Source: Diphasiastrum complanatum
Taxonomy: Eukaryota; Streptophyta; Lycopodiopsida; Lycopodiales; Lycopodiaceae
Length of the DNA stretch: 64,000 nucleotides
Assembly (NCBI GenBank): GCA_029204225.1
Contig: CM055106.1
Span: forward strand, 1,154,933-1,218,932
Reading direction: 5' to 3'
Under the pieces are notes generated by a model that was not told the origin of the DNA, made no database searches, and saw only the letters and a list, made by a program, of their open reading frames with translations. Within the stretch, counting starts at the first letter, position 1. Each line of letters begins with the position of its first letter. Positions 31,801-41,738 of this stretch are shown here, in pieces. Made by a program: the position numbers and the translations under genes.

Positions 31801-32719
31801 ATACTCGTGGAGATGGCTATTTATAGCAGCCATAGTGCCTCTTGGCCACTTGTCTTATGATAGGCTAAAATTGGGGTCCAATAGGATTCACCCATATACC
31901 TAGAAATTTGGTCAAATAGGAATGCACCAAATTATGAGCCAATAGAAGAGCTCCACACTCGACCTCCTCTAATTAATGTGACCTCAAAAGTAGTGTACAC
32001 ATACTTTGGGCCTCTACATACATGTATGAACCTATCTCTAACTTTTATTTGGCCATAGGCCTACAAAATCTCAAGTTAGGAAAATACTACTAGTTGACAA
32101 TTTTTCACAGCACCCACGTGATATGCTTTTGCGACTGTTGAATTTATGTGAGGTTTGGATCGAATAAGGTGGTTACCTGATGTATGACGCGCCGAACGGT
32201 TTGCATCTTTGTTGTGTATCGCGTCGTCAGAAGTTGAGTTGAAGATGCTTCCTATCGGAGCTTGCCTATTTATACCTGCAAAACCTTCGTGGATTGAAAT
32301 ATTCCAGGAACCTAGTTCGGAAATGACAGATAGAGGTACCAATATGATGATGGCAGCAAACTTATCAACTACGTCACGTTGGCATTATCAATGAAAACCT
32401 ACACAAAAATTATCCCCATGTCCAACTGCACAGCAGGCATGTTAATGAGCTCCAACTATTACAGCAGCAAAATCTGTATATCAGGCCGAAGCTAAATTCA
32501 AAGTCAGAAGCAATACATAACTTAAAAAATTTCCATATGAACAGCTCAGAGGAATCGTGAAACAAATACCAACAACAAGCATGACCACGTAGATTTTAAT
32601 ATATGAATAGTAGTAGCAAACGAAAAGCGCATACCAGGCATAGTATCAACGGCTGGAGAGGCAGTATTAGACAAGCACAGAAAGATGACGGGAACAGCAG
32701 CACACGCTGCTAAATGCAT
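25830..32719 (-). CDS. TPD1-like secreted protein, three exons, copia in intron 2
   Basis: Predicted exons are 32719-32635, 32275-32177 and 26155-25830 (85, 99 and 326 bp; 169 aa). All junctions are GT-AG, both introns are phase 1, and the frame is continuous. Residues 1-25 form a hydrophobic signal peptide (AAVPVIFLCLSNTA). Residues about 29-61 are a variable Asn/Ser-rich propeptide-like stretch. The rest is the TPD1 domain: C-SGKDI, DGIPEFALEIMNTC, VYCGQFASYNLVDPKIFRR, DDCLVLDGKPL and IVYANEYMY. TPD1 of flowering plants is a small secreted ligand of the EMS1/EXS receptor kinase in anther cell fate, and relatives occur across land plants. Odd points: the usual Cys near the extreme C-terminus is absent (ends DFVYT), as is the second Cys of the C-x-x-G-C pair. 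An alternative start lies at 32734. Intron 2 is 6021 bp only because of a same-strand copia insertion; without it, it would be about 154 bp. Confidence 0.75.
26248..26900 (-). repeat. 3' LTR of the intact copia
   Basis: 653 bp, TG...CA. A TATAAATA box lies at 26616-26609 and a 14-bp palindrome TTCACACGTGTGAA at 26449-26462. Its first bases (TGTGA on the minus strand) supply the stop codon of the Gag-Pol ORF. Because it lies downstream of host exons 1 and 2 on the same strand, its poly(A) signals could end host transcripts early. Confidence 0.97.
26609..26616 (-). promoter_or_regulatory. TATA box in 3' LTR
   Basis: TATAAATA on the minus strand. The matching box in the 5' LTR is at 31825-31818 and would start the genomic RNA. 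The 3' LTR box could start transcripts running into TPD1-like exon 3. Confidence 0.6.
26896..30846 (-). CDS. Copia Gag-Pol polyprotein, 1316 aa, intact
   Basis: A single uninterrupted frame codes for the whole element. Residues about 60-195 are UBN2-type Gag; 245-258 is the zinc knuckle CFYCGVKGHFASDC; the protease has DSGATSHM at 306-313. The integrase has H439, H444, C473 and C476 for zinc and D503, D565 and E601 as the DDE triad. RT spans about 815-1060, with D907 and YVDD at 992-995. RNase H spans about 1150-1290, with D1156, E1199, D1234 and D1283. Gag and Pol are in one frame, as usual for copia. Length is typical. The frame reads through the polypurine tract, and the TGA at 26898-26896 lies inside the 3' LTR. 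All catalytic residues that I can check are present. Confidence 0.97.
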   Translation of the reverse strand: MATNGGYMLESNDRLTSLNYSTWKVRMESLLEMNELMDIVVGVEERPLAPQEQLRYDKRAKKALHMIKMNVTNELIKEVGKCTSSSEAWEALKKVYESKSTSRVLTLRRQIFSCMQKKSENGHAFVLRVKALNDELACINDGINNEELVQVILNGLLDDHANLVQSYAIQKCLPSVGDLQEVLLAEEFRLQARVGASSTSQGGEEEAMFSKGKFKGKGKSNWSKGQDQGEHSTFGKKKDRSKLKCFYCGVKGHFASDCFKKKRDQGEKQTNLTIDEGGDELLSNDAFVMSSCLLANHGDIDPWWIDSGATSHMTYHKEYFSSLMAFDGDRKVIYTANDGECAIKGIGTIPISLSTNRNIELKDVLLIPSITKNLLSVSQMLDKGFKVEFDGDACLIKKGCSIIAKGKRQGKLFKLDACVVANQVGCMANEQMSIQEVWHKRMGHLNYKALEVIAKKEVVRGLPKSLTCLNHVCEECALSKSHRLPYTRSISRSKMPFSLLHSDIHGVTTISNGGAKMYVTFIDDFSRFCWVYLLKSKDEVFDVFVKFKVAIETQFTTKIKCLRSDNGGEYISNKFKAFCDEHGIKREYTCPRTPQQNGVAERKNRTLCESAKAMRLNANLPKPFWSDALLCANFLCNRWPSVVLEGKTPFEALFGTKPNVKFLRTFGCICYFNITLDDRTKEDPSSRKGIFVGYSEVSKAYRIYVPSIKKVFTSRDVIFDESNIPKVVSSDDGVVATNVLDDNGVDDTLDVDVEEASSSQIPRRTPRHKVKPSRLTYDGKGKQVVDGSNYAFLTSFDVPSCVDEARQEEEWIQAMDLEFEALMKNNTWRLVELPKGKSAIGCKWIFKVKTNQDGSINKFKARLVAKGYAQEHGIDYEETFAPVAKMVSIRVIISLATLYGWDLWQLDISNAFLNGDLEEEVYMEQPESYVSHSKPNHVCFLQKSLYGLKQAPRSWYARLNSFLLSQNFTMSEYDHSLYFRISANDVTILLIYVDDIILSGGNKEDIEDIKKALKKEFEVHDLGLLSYILGIEVIRTSQITFISQEKYAISILNRFHMVDANPIDTPMESHVKLTIRGNERSFEDITLYRKLIGSLIYLTITRPDLSYCVGRLSQFMQDPSIEHWKLGKRILRYISGTKDFGIVYRGSSPNLFGFSDSDFAGDLMDRKSINAHAIFIGDGAISWMSKKQATISLSSSEAEYKALTSCTKEMVWIKRMIMELHLLDFSESPIIFCDNLSAQSLASNPVFHARSKHIEVAYHFVREQVLAKEIKLEHVPSKECVADIFTKALGKDLFFKHRTSLGVLSKSMLKLVEEGV
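26901..26910 (-). other. Polypurine tract
   Basis: GAAGAGGGAG on the minus strand directly abuts the 3' LTR; it primes plus-strand DNA synthesis. It is also translated as the last residues (EEG) of the polyprotein. Confidence 0.85.
31443..31455 (-). other. Primer-binding site of the intact copia
   Basis: TGGTATCAGAGCA on the minus strand starts at the base next to the 5' LTR. It pairs with the 3' end of initiator-Met tRNA. The leader between it and the Gag-Pol ATG (30846) is about 600 bp. Confidence 0.93.
31456..32109 (-). repeat. 5' LTR of the intact copia
   Basis: 654 bp, identical to the 3' LTR except for one extra C near 31465. TATAAATA lies at 31825-31818 and the CACACGTGTG palindrome at 31660-31669. 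It is followed on the outer side by the target duplication GCACC. Confidence 0.97.
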
Positions 32720-33538
32720 ACCCGAGTTCGGCATGTTATAAGCAAGATCCATAGATTCGGTGATCGACTGTGACAGCACAGATGCAACTCTACTATCATG
32801 CAAAGAGAAGATTAGAGTATGTAAGATCAAGCTCACGAGCGTCGTCAACTATCAGGAAGCACTGACTGTAAAGGCCAAAGAACGAAGAGCGGCTTCAGCT
32901 GCTGCTGTTTAAAAAGAAAAGAGTGAGGGAAGGCCACGCAAATTAGATAAGGTTTAATAATGAATGCCACTCTAAAAGCATCGCCATATGCGCCATACGT
33001 CATTTTCTTCAGCTTATCACAAGGTTGATCTAAGCCACGTGGTAGGCACTTTAACCCAAGCAAATTCAATGAATAAATTGTTAACAAAAATACTATCTAC
33101 AGCAGAAGATTAATGCATGCTATGAATTAATGCATTCCACATTAAGCAAGAACGAGTGATCTTCAGACACCAAAGCAAAAAAGAATGCATAGCATGTCTC
33201 GTCAAAATGATACATATATATATACTGCCTGGCTCATACGTGGCCTACACCTTCACGGCAGCCGTGGTGTATCAATCACAACGGAAATAATGTTATGAAT
33301 TGGAAATTTTATTGCCATCATAAACGCACTTGTCTTTGCTCATCAATCACATCCTCAAAAGAAGAAAATGGTCACTCTATGAGATGTCATATATTGGGTG
33401 GATGCAAAGTCTATCAACTAACCATCTTGTTTCTCATCCAAAGAAGCTAGAAAGAGTTCAGCGTTGTTTAAACCATCACACTTATTCTCTTTAGCAAAGT
33501 TGTCGATCTCCTTATCCTAAAGCTTGCCCTTCTTAATA
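32720..33538. promoter_or_regulatory. Upstream region of the TPD1-like gene
   Basis: No gene is visible on either strand. A G-box CCACGTGG lies at 33035-33042, about 320 bp before the predicted start, and a TATATATATA run near 33213-33223. Either could serve the promoter, but the transcription start is unknown. Single-species sequence does not show conservation. Confidence 0.35.
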
Positions 33539-33853
33539 TCAAAGTTTTGTTTGTAGTAAATTTTGTACTAAATTCTTCATTCCAAATCTATCTAGGATGG
33601 ATGTAGCATACTTAGATTGACAAATAAAGCTAAAATCACATCCTCTAATGACCTCTATTCCTAGAATGAAGCTTAATAGGCTGAGATCTACCATTTTAAA
33701 CTCTTTTGCCAAAGCAATTTTTACATCTCTAATTCTATCTAGATCATTACCACTCAAGATAATGTCATCTACATACAAAACAAGAATAATGATCTTGCCA
33801 TCATGAAATCTTAAGTACAATGATGGATCATAAGCACTCATTACAAAGTACAC
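33539..33853 (-). pseudogene. Ty1/copia RT fragment with YVDD box
   Basis: A 104-aa open frame reads MSAYDPSLYLRFHDGKIII, VLYVDDIILSG, EFKMVDLSLLSFILGIEVI and KYATSILDRFGM, the RT palm and thumb. It lacks both ends of RT. It differs clearly from the intact element and the other remnants, so it is a separate family. It ends at 33853, at the boundary with the duplicated TPD1 downstream flank. Confidence 0.85.
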
Positions 33854-34826
33854 CTCTTTAAAAGCATTTATACTGGATCTAATGCTTCAAATGCAAATTT
33901 GATGTTTGTTATGCATCAATGTGAAATAAATCATTTGAAATATAATACTTTATGTAGAATTTAACTGTGAACTTGCTAAAATTACACTACATGTGTTATA
34001 TATGCATCCCTTAGTCCACTAGCATTAGATGCGTCAACAAGATATCCATGTCTAAAATTTCTTATCATTGTAATTTTGCTACACAAAGGCATTGACACAA
34101 ATTTCTTGAATGAAAAACAAGAGTATCAAAGGCTGCTGGATATGACAAAGTAACTAGCTATTTTTAAATCTTGATTACCTTGGAACTATGGAATAATGCT
34201 TAGCATAATTTTTGCCTTATCTCAAGGTTTGAATTTACGATGCAAATTGTGTATGCGTAGAGATATGACAACAATAAAAGACATATATGAAATGATTTTG
34301 TGAATGCAAATACATAATCTGTATTTGATTACTGTTGTTGGTGATGATGTTGGTGTGGCATGCATGTTGAGAGCCTGTGGATGCATGCAATACAAAGAGA
34401 CCATTGTGAATCTGTTGGTGTGTGGGCATGCATGCAAAATAAAAAAGGGACATAAATTATTTATCATTTAACTTGCATATAGAGGTGCATCTAAAGAACC
34501 ATGTTCCTGCAATAAAGCCATGAGTTTTTGTTCACTTTTACCCTTATAATTTTAGAAAGTGACTTTAAACTTGATTCTAAGGAATAGTATGAGTATGTCC
34601 TTTTATAAATCAAACATATGCAGAAAATCGATTCCATTCAGCTATCTAAAGCCTTGCGCATGCGACCATATATATCATATCTTTTTAGGTATATACATAT
34701 ATATATGAAAGCGCCCCGCAAAAGCAGTCGGTCCCAACATTTCAAATATGTACACACGTATACGGATTACGCAACTCTGAAACTCAAATAAAGTAATTCT
34801 ATACAAACGAGCTTTGGATGTTGCTT
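33843..34826 (+). repeat. Second copy of the TPD1 downstream flank
   Basis: Homologous to 24752-25800. It stops at 34826 because an LTR starts there; the intact site in the other copy (ggatgttgct at 25785-25794) shows where the insertion happened. A 305-bp insertion (34196-34500) with tgcatgca motifs is specific to this copy. No TPD1 exon is present. Confidence 0.75.
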
Positions 34827-35172
34827 TGTGTTTTGCGAATTATTCGCGACAATTGTCTCTTCGTGACATTTCGTGTTTCACGAATTGTTCGCGACAAATG
34901 ACAGTTTCTGAGCTTGAAGTAGACCCCAGAACATTTCGTAAATTGTTCATGACAATTTCACGATATCTGAGGTTTGAAAAGGAAACAAAATATTTTTGCG
35001 ACAAGATTCTTTTCCCGAATCTTTTGAGTTGACTGCAAGACAAAGTTCACGAATCATTCGAGGTTGATCACGAATAAAAATGTTTTGAGTTTGTGTCTGT
35101 TTCTTATCCTTTGTCAAGTAAACTGCGTGCTTTGTTATTAGAATCAAGATCTGTTTGATCAGTTGTTGTACA
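34827..35172 (-). repeat. 3' LTR (346 bp) of a truncated copia
   Basis: On the minus strand it begins TGTACAAC and ends AAACACA, preceded by the purine tract TTTGAGAGGGAG (35185-35174). It has several ttcacgaattgttcgcgacaa-like motifs in both orientations between 34840 and 35060. The first about 70 bp recur at about 47118-47190 next to a copia gag, so two members of the family are present. Confidence 0.65.
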
Positions 35173-35217
35173 GCTCCCTCTCAAAGTGGGCAGTTGGATT
35201 AACCCCAATATTCTTCG

Positions 35218-35739
35218 CTACTTCTCGAACAAAGCTTTACTGATGAGTGGCTTTGTAAAGATATCAGTTGTCATATCCTCTGTAGGTATGAGGACTGTCT
35301 TCAGTATCTTCTTCTCGACTAAGTCCCGAATAACATGAAACTTGATAGATATGTGCTTCATTTTCGAATTGAATACATGATCTTTCGTAAGATAAACTGC
35401 TGAGGTGTTATCCATTAACAAGACATAAGGTTCAGAAATAGATTTATCAAATCCTTCTAACATCTGTTTGATCCAGATTAGTTCGTTTGCCATCTTGGCT
35501 ACTGCTACATATTTCACTTCATAGCAATATTGGGCTACTGCTGTTTGCTTCTTGCTTATCCAGAGTATGGCTGCGCCTAATGCTACAATACAACCTCCTG
35601 AAATACTTTTGCTATCATTCTTCATGGATGCGCAGCAGCTTGCGTCACTTTGAAGATTCGATGCGCAATCCAGCTTCCTTCGAATAACACAGTCCATAGT
35701 CTTTCGTTTCCTAGAGATATTGTAACTGTACTCTCTCAC
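35218..35739 (-). pseudogene. Ty1/copia RNase H of the truncated element
   Basis: The open 173-aa frame includes SISGGCIVALGAAILWISKK, YVAVAKMANELIWIKQML, VLLMDNTSAVYLTKD, MKHISIKFHVIRDLV and PTEDMTTDIFTKPL. The DNTSA Asp and the final Asp are kept, and QYCYEVKYVA replaces the usual S-s-t-E-A-E-Y, so an active-site Glu is altered. The polypurine tract and LTR follow as expected. The rest of Pol is cut off at the inverted-arm boundary (35778). Confidence 0.85.
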
Positions 35740-36602
35740 ATGTCAACAAGTCACTGAGCATCAAATGAGTACTTTGTTTTTCTTATTGAAGAGAAGTGCA
35801 ATTCCTCACTTCATTGCCCTTCGGGCCTTTTCAGCCCACATCCAGTAGTTCACTTACATCTACAATCCTGGTTCTCCTGATGTTCACCGTCGATCATCTC
35901 TAGCCTTGATCTGACAGCCTTCCATACATCTGCACGTGGGGATGAGTTCCTCCAGCCATGAGACACTTAGTTGCACTAGGTAACCTTTCATTCTCTGCGC
36001 CGGCGAGGGTCGCGTCCTCATTCCGTCTTCTCTTTGTTCACACAACCTCCTTTCTTCCACGAGCTATGGCTTTGGATGCTGATCGATTCCGCACGTTTTA
36101 TTCTCCATGGCCAGGCGCGGCCTCTGGGCTATTGGCTTGCACTCCCAGGGTGCCCTCCCATAGCCGTTTACATCATAAGATTTGGTCTCCTACAATGAGA
36201 AATCAATGCTTTTTTCTTTTGAAATCCCAGCCATCATATTGGCTACCTGAGAAAACTTGATCCAATGCCATAACTAGTTAGTGGTTGTCTGCGGCCCTCA
36301 TGCATCCTTTCTAACTCACCAGGTTGCCCACCTGTAGCACTTTTTAGATCCAAAAATGATCTCATACAGCTTGAGATAAGTGATTTCCTTCCATAAAATC
36401 CTAGTTGTGTTGTTGGCTACCTCAAAGAACTGTCAATTGTTACTATGTCCTTCCATCGCTGAACATGGCTTCTTGCAGACATTATCTTGCTGTAGCCTTT
36501 TACAATAGCAAAAACAACCTGGTACAGTGCAAGATCTGCTTGTTTCTTCTCTGAAACCCCGGTTGACAGTTTAAACCCTTTTTGCATGCTTTTGCAGTTG
36601 TT

Positions 36603-38501
36603 TCTGATCCAAATACAGAGAACCCACTTGCTATGGATGCCCTGTCTGTACAACCACCATTGTCAGCTCTTTCTGGCACCGAACCGTTCTTCAATTCACT
36701 AAGAATTGCTCCCGTTGTCAGTATTTCTTGTGGGCTATCCCATATCCTTCCTGCTATGGAATTTTCTTAACTTTGATTCTGCAAATTGGCTTTGTATGCA
36801 TTGAATCAAAGGGCTTTGCGTCACCGATCACCCCAGACCATGCTGTACCCCGTACGGCGTCCTTACCATTGCTCGGTTCTGATGCTACCGTCAATGGAAT
36901 CACTCTTCCAAGAGCTTCGATCGTGCACCTATATGGAAATTCTGATCTAGTGCAGAGTGCAGATTAGAGATGCAATCATTGACTGATTGCCAACCATCGA
37001 AACCATGAACAACATCCACAAGTAACAGAGTGATGGAGGAGCTCACATAAAGCAAAGAGGTTACAAAGCAAAAGCATCTTTATTACAAAGAGACTACTAC
37101 ATAAACAAGTAAAGGTCCCCTCTGCATGGGGATGACACGTGACATAGACCTAATAAATGCATGAAATTCACTATTGGCCTCTACGTGGCATTTTAGGCTA
37201 TATACAAGTAAACTCCCGTTATCGGCCCGGGACAAGCCCACAGGCTCGCTTCTTAACTAAAGCCTACTAAACTGAAACAGTACGTAACTGTAAACTACAA
37301 TCAGAGTTGAGCTTACTATTTCTAGCTTTAAAAACATCTTGACCACACCTTTCTAGTGGTTTTTGTTGTCTGTCAGATCTTCTCACAATTGGTTTTGAGT
37401 TCGGATTCGAGCTTTTCTACTGGAATTCGAGCTGGTGATTCGAGTTTGTCATGCACTTGATCTTGACCTCCCTTTGAATCTGGTAATTCTCTTTCATCTT
37501 CTGCTTGTTTTTCTTCTATCCTCGTTGGTAGCTCATAACAGTTTTTGAGAATTTCATAGCCGACTAGATCACTGTCTGCTATGTATTTCGACTCATCAAA
37601 TTTGACATCTCGAAAAACTTTCATTTTGCCAGTTTCGGGTACATAGACACGATAATATGATGAATGTAACTCGAATCCTACCAGAAAACCTTGTTCTGTC
37701 ATTTCATCATGTTTCTTTCTCAGCTTATCTGGTATGTGCATATACATTGAGCATCCAAATGTCCGAACATGTGCTAGATTTGGCTTCGACTTCCACCATA
37801 TCTCATGAGGAGTTTTATCTGGTATTCGAGATTTTAGAATACAATTATGAAGATAATTTGATGTAGCCACTGCTTTTGCCCACAACTGTTTTGGGGCCTT
37901 CGCATGAGCCATCATACACCTTGCAACTTCCATCAGTGTACAATTTCTTCGTTCAGCTATTCCATTGTGCTGAGGTGTGTAAGATGCAGTCTTTGTATGC
38001 ATAATACCTTGATCAGTACAGTATGCCTTAAATTCGTTGGAGATGTACTCACCTCCACGATCTGTGAAAATCTACTTCATTTTATTGCTTGCAACCCAAT
38101 TCGTATACTCAACGAATTTCTCGAAAGCTTCAGATTTAGTACGAATAAAGTATACCACAACGAACTTGCTGATTTGAATTGCTTTATAAAATGAGTAATC
38201 ATTAACAATCATATGAATTAATTTTCTAGGAAGTGCAGAAGCACACTAAATATCGTTACATGTAGACGTAATACAAAATATTGTTCATACCAGTGCTATT
38301 GTGGCAGGATGTTACAAACCCTTATGTCAAGAGATTTTGGGTAGGATTGTATGATAATTTTTATAATGGGTACTTGGAAAATGCTATGTATACCCGATTT
38401 CATTATAGTTTAGCAACTAGATTAACTGTAGCACATAAGTTGCGATTATATTACGGGTTGTGTGCATATCTTGTGGTCTTACGATGACGTTGTTACGGTC
38501 C
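36603..38501 (-). repeat. Copia leader/LTR/integrase block, second copy
   Basis: Direct copy of 20872-22806. About 45 bp including the primer site is deleted near 36929. Upstream, at 36405-36600, extra leader-like sequence is present that the first copy lacks because the BAH-like fragment replaced it. Confidence 0.75.
37340..38190 (-). pseudogene. Ty1/copia integrase remnant, longest open copy
   Basis: The open frame of 209 aa (38002-37373) has SYTPQHNGIAERRN with the catalytic Glu, IPDKTPHEIWWKSKPNLAH, TFGCSMYMHIPDKLRKKHDE, the FRDVKFDES segment and a Glu-rich linker ending ESELKTNCEKI. Upstream of 38002 a stop interrupts the region of the second catalytic Asp. It is one of four relatives (also 9010, 57353 and 21650). 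Confidence 0.85.
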
Positions 38502-38701
38502 CTTCCATTCGGAACAGATATGATGGTGAACGGCTGATTGATTACATCCATACAAAGCGATGAGACCAAGGTCTAGTCAGAGTAGTATGAATTTTGTAGT
38601 AGTCGTATTTGAAGGCACGTGTAGTATTGGCATGGGCGGTTTTATAGGGGAAAATGAAGGTAAACAATTCCGACGGGATTGAAATCTTAACATGAAGTTC
38701 T

Positions 38702-39248
38702 ATGTTTTTTGTGGCGGAATATTTTTATGAAACTGAGCAAAGTTTCAAGGCACACAATGACGTACATTATAGTACCAATCAAAGACAGGCCAAGTTTAAA
38801 CCTTGGCTGGCCGCAGAATGTTGGAATTTTGAAACCTTATACACAGTGATAGTGAAATATGTGGATGATTCATATCCACTATTATGAAGGATATATTGTC
38901 GTTGGGAGGAGGATTTTCAGCAGTGAGTACACACCAATCACCATTGAATGGCTGAACAAACTAATGCTGACAAAGCAAACACCACGATTGGTATCAGGCA
39001 TCATAGATGATTATTAGAATCGCTTACGGAAGCCATTGCAGTATGGATTGACCACCCCCTCACCAAAACCAAGGGTTTGGACATCACCACCTATGACGAC
39101 GAGATACAAACCAATTACGGTCGATGCACAGGGCAGAGGTGAATCTGTGACTCATTGTTTAGGAATGCATACATCAAGTGAAAGTGAGAGTGAACACAAT
39201 AGCAAAGACGTCAAAAATAGGAAGCGACAGAAGAAAGCTGGGAGATGA
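38702..39248 (+). pseudogene. Unrecognised repeat-borne ORF blocks (right arm copy)
   Basis: MFFVAEYFYETEQSF is open to 38887 (61 aa) and ends in a stop. The second block is open at 39036-39248, with YGLTTPSPKPRVWTSPP and the basic tail KNRKRQKKAGR. The 726-bp LTR-like repeat follows at 39276. No function can be assigned. Confidence 0.4.
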
Positions 39249-39275
39249 ACTCGGGTTTTCCCGCCAGAAAATATG

Positions 39276-40001
39276 TGTTAGGCCTTTTTGGCCATAACTA
39301 TGGACATTGTAAATATGTGGTTGTTAATGTAAGTGTAGGATTGTTGGTTATGTAATTGGAGTTTTATTTACATAAAGATGTAATTATGTTGTAAGGTCTT
39401 GATGTTAGGAGACCTCATGGTAGGACATTTATGAAGTTAAAGTTGATAGGTTAGTTAACGTTTAGTCATATTCAGGAGGAACCCGAACAGTTCGTAAGTG
39501 ACCACAAGGTCATCAATTGTGGTTTCCATGCAATCTCTATGCGAAGCTGAACCGACCACTTGCGGTCATTACGAAGGGTTGCGATACTGGATTGCAGTAT
39601 CCTCACAAAAATATAAATAAGACATTTGGAGCCAGATTGGGGGATTTTGGATTTTACACTATTTAGGCAGTAGTGTTCAAAAGACTAAGGATGAGAGCCA
39701 AGCATTTTAAATGTTCAGTAATCCCGATTCTATATTGTACTGCAAGCACCAAGATGAATTTTCTTGCCTAAGACCTCTTAGCAGTGGCAATGTTAACTCT
39801 GTTTGCTGTTTAGTCTGTAATTTTAGGTGTTTGGAAATGTTGACTATGTTTGCTAGTCAGCCTATAACTTTAGGTGATTTGCACTCGACTATGGAATGCA
39901 ATTGAGCAGTGTTATTCCTTGTATCTACATATTCTTGTGATGGTTAGTTCTGGGATCTATAATAGCGATGTTCTATTAATTGGTTGTTCTGTACTATTGC
40001 A
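39276..40001 (+). repeat. 726-bp LTR-like repeat (right arm)
   Basis: TGTTAGG...ATTGCA, with tataaata near 39612. Same length as the other full copies, in opposite orientation to the one at 7199-7924. Confidence 0.5.
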
Positions 40002-40299
40002 ATGGACTACGGTGGTACTAATCTTGGCTTAAGACCCTACAGTGACTAGATTTTGCAGGTGACAAAGTGGATAGGAAATCAACAAGTGCTTTTTCCACCC
40101 TTCTATGTGATGGAGTAGTATCATGGCTTTCCAAAAAGGAAAGTTTGTAAATGAATAGCTTGATAGACCTTTTGTTGTAGGATCCACATTTGAATCTTTA
40201 CGGCAATCATTCAAAGTTCTAGATTCTTTTCTATAGTGCTTTCCTCTTTGTTGAGTTTTGGCACAGACATGCGCTTTGTAAGCTTCTTGTCAAAAATAA

Positions 40300-40690
40300 C
40301 ATATGAATTGTTAAAAATTATAAAACATATCTATCATCTGTTGTGAATGTTTGGGGGATCCTACCCATGTAAATATTTTGTACATATCCAAGGTATGTGA
40401 AATGAGCACATATCCTTGTAGAATAGGGCGAGTTTGGGTTAGGTAGATCAAATTCCAGTGACATGCATAAAGTCTAGTTGGTCTAGTATGATATGCAATA
40501 ATGTTGACAATGTCTAGTTTGACATGCATATAGAGATTCACATGGAATTGGTCAATTATGACCTTGTACAAACTCGAGCCACAATAAATGCATAATGTCC
40601 TAAGTTTCCATAGTGACATGCAAAGCATGCAATCACTCTAATGGACACATGCATGTAGATTTGTACATGGCTAATTGAGAAATTACATTT
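40300..40690 (+). repeat. LTR-derived fragment (right arm)
   Basis: Counterpart of 5166-5560. It directly joins the gag remnant that follows. Confidence 0.5.
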
Positions 40691-40699
40691 GGAGAAAGT

Positions 40700-41738
40700 A
40701 GGTAGAAGAGCCTATGTCCAGAGGTTCAAGGTTTTGGAGAAAAAGCTACAAGAGCCATTAACGGACACTAAACGCATAAAGTATTTCAGGCATAGATTGC
40801 ATAAGGTTCTTCGCAGAGGAACTACATCTCTATAGGGACAACGGTTGGAACACATTGTGAAGGTTGCTCGACAGCTGGAAGAGGAGGAGACTAGAAAGAA
40901 ATACCGCAAGCACCGATGACACCACCAACAAAGCAGTTTCTCAAATTCTGACTCAGAAGTCAATGCTAAAGAGCAAGTATCTGCTCGGAATAATGACGTG
41001 GTTACCACATAATTCCAATAGGGGAATGTTAAATTTTGTAGAAATTGTTATCATGAAGGACATTATATCAATGAATGTCTGAATAGTACCCGGTTTTGTG
41101 TTATTTGTAATGCGTAAATCATTGGGCGAATGATTGTCGCAGATTACAAGCAATAAGAACTACCAGAGCATTTGCAGTTCAAGCGCACCAATAGCAAGAA
41201 CCTCAAATGCAACAGCCACCAATGCAACCGCTGTTGATGGCTTACCAATAGGGTCTGCCGATAATGCAAGGCCAGCTGCCACAATGGTCGTTCCAACGGC
41301 AAATACGCTATCGTCAAAATCAGCCATCGTTATTTTAATTGTGTGATGTACCATCGTCAGTGCGTTGGTAATTTAAAACGTGGTTTACCCCCACCATGGG
41401 TCAACACTAGTTTTAATGATCAGAATCCGAGATTAAACCAACAACCGAATCAAGGAGGAGGACATATTCCAGAGCATCAAGCTCTTGTGCAGCTGCTGAC
41501 GGTTGAGGAGACATTACTGACAGATGTGCAAGCCATTACTCGACACAAGAACAAAGGAAAGGCTGTAAGGCAGGAGGCTTATAATGAGGAAGCAGGGCCG
41601 AGTACAAGTCGGGTATCTAATACAGATGTGGGTCAGATGACCAAAGTCACTCAAGAGGTGTTGACTCAGTTGCATCAGTCACAAGGACGTGCTTCCCAAT
41701 TAAGCCAAACATCAAAGGACATAAATGGATCTTTGTGA
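40700..41738 (+). pseudogene. Two-knuckle Gag remnant (right arm)
   Basis: Reads VQRFKVLEKKLQEPLTDTKR, KVARQLEEEE, then knuckle CRNCYHEGHYINEC. The second knuckle is broken by a 1-bp deletion near 41117 after CVICNA. The 131-aa Gln/Asn-rich tail is open at 41343-41738 and its last codons overlap the start of copia RT (HKWIF in the next frame). Confidence 0.75.

Larger units (their letters stand above)
26248..32109 (-). mobile_element. Complete young Ty1/copia retrotransposon (5862 bp)
   Basis: On the minus strand the order is 5' LTR, primer site, leader, Gag-Pol ORF, polypurine tract, 3' LTR. The target duplication GCACC flanks it at 26243-26247 and 32110-32114. LTR ends are TGTGAAAAA and TTTTTCACA, a 9-bp inverted repeat. 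The LTRs (653 and 654 bp) differ by one inserted C. With an intact ORF, this is a very recent and probably autonomous insertion. It sits in intron 2 of the TPD1-like gene, in the same orientation. Confidence 0.97.

Noticed and set aside
32546-32848. A 100-aa ORF as an independent gene
   Set aside because: Only its middle part (from Met at 32719) makes sense as a signal-peptide exon ending at a GT donor; the rest lies upstream of the start or in the intron.
34235-34467. Overlapping His/Cys-rich ORFs in the 305-bp insertion
   Set aside because: They are low-complexity tgcatgca repeats read in two frames; no support for coding.
35958-36260. 100-codon ORF in the right arm
   Set aside because: The left-arm counterpart (9961-10565) does not keep the frame, and no motif is visible.
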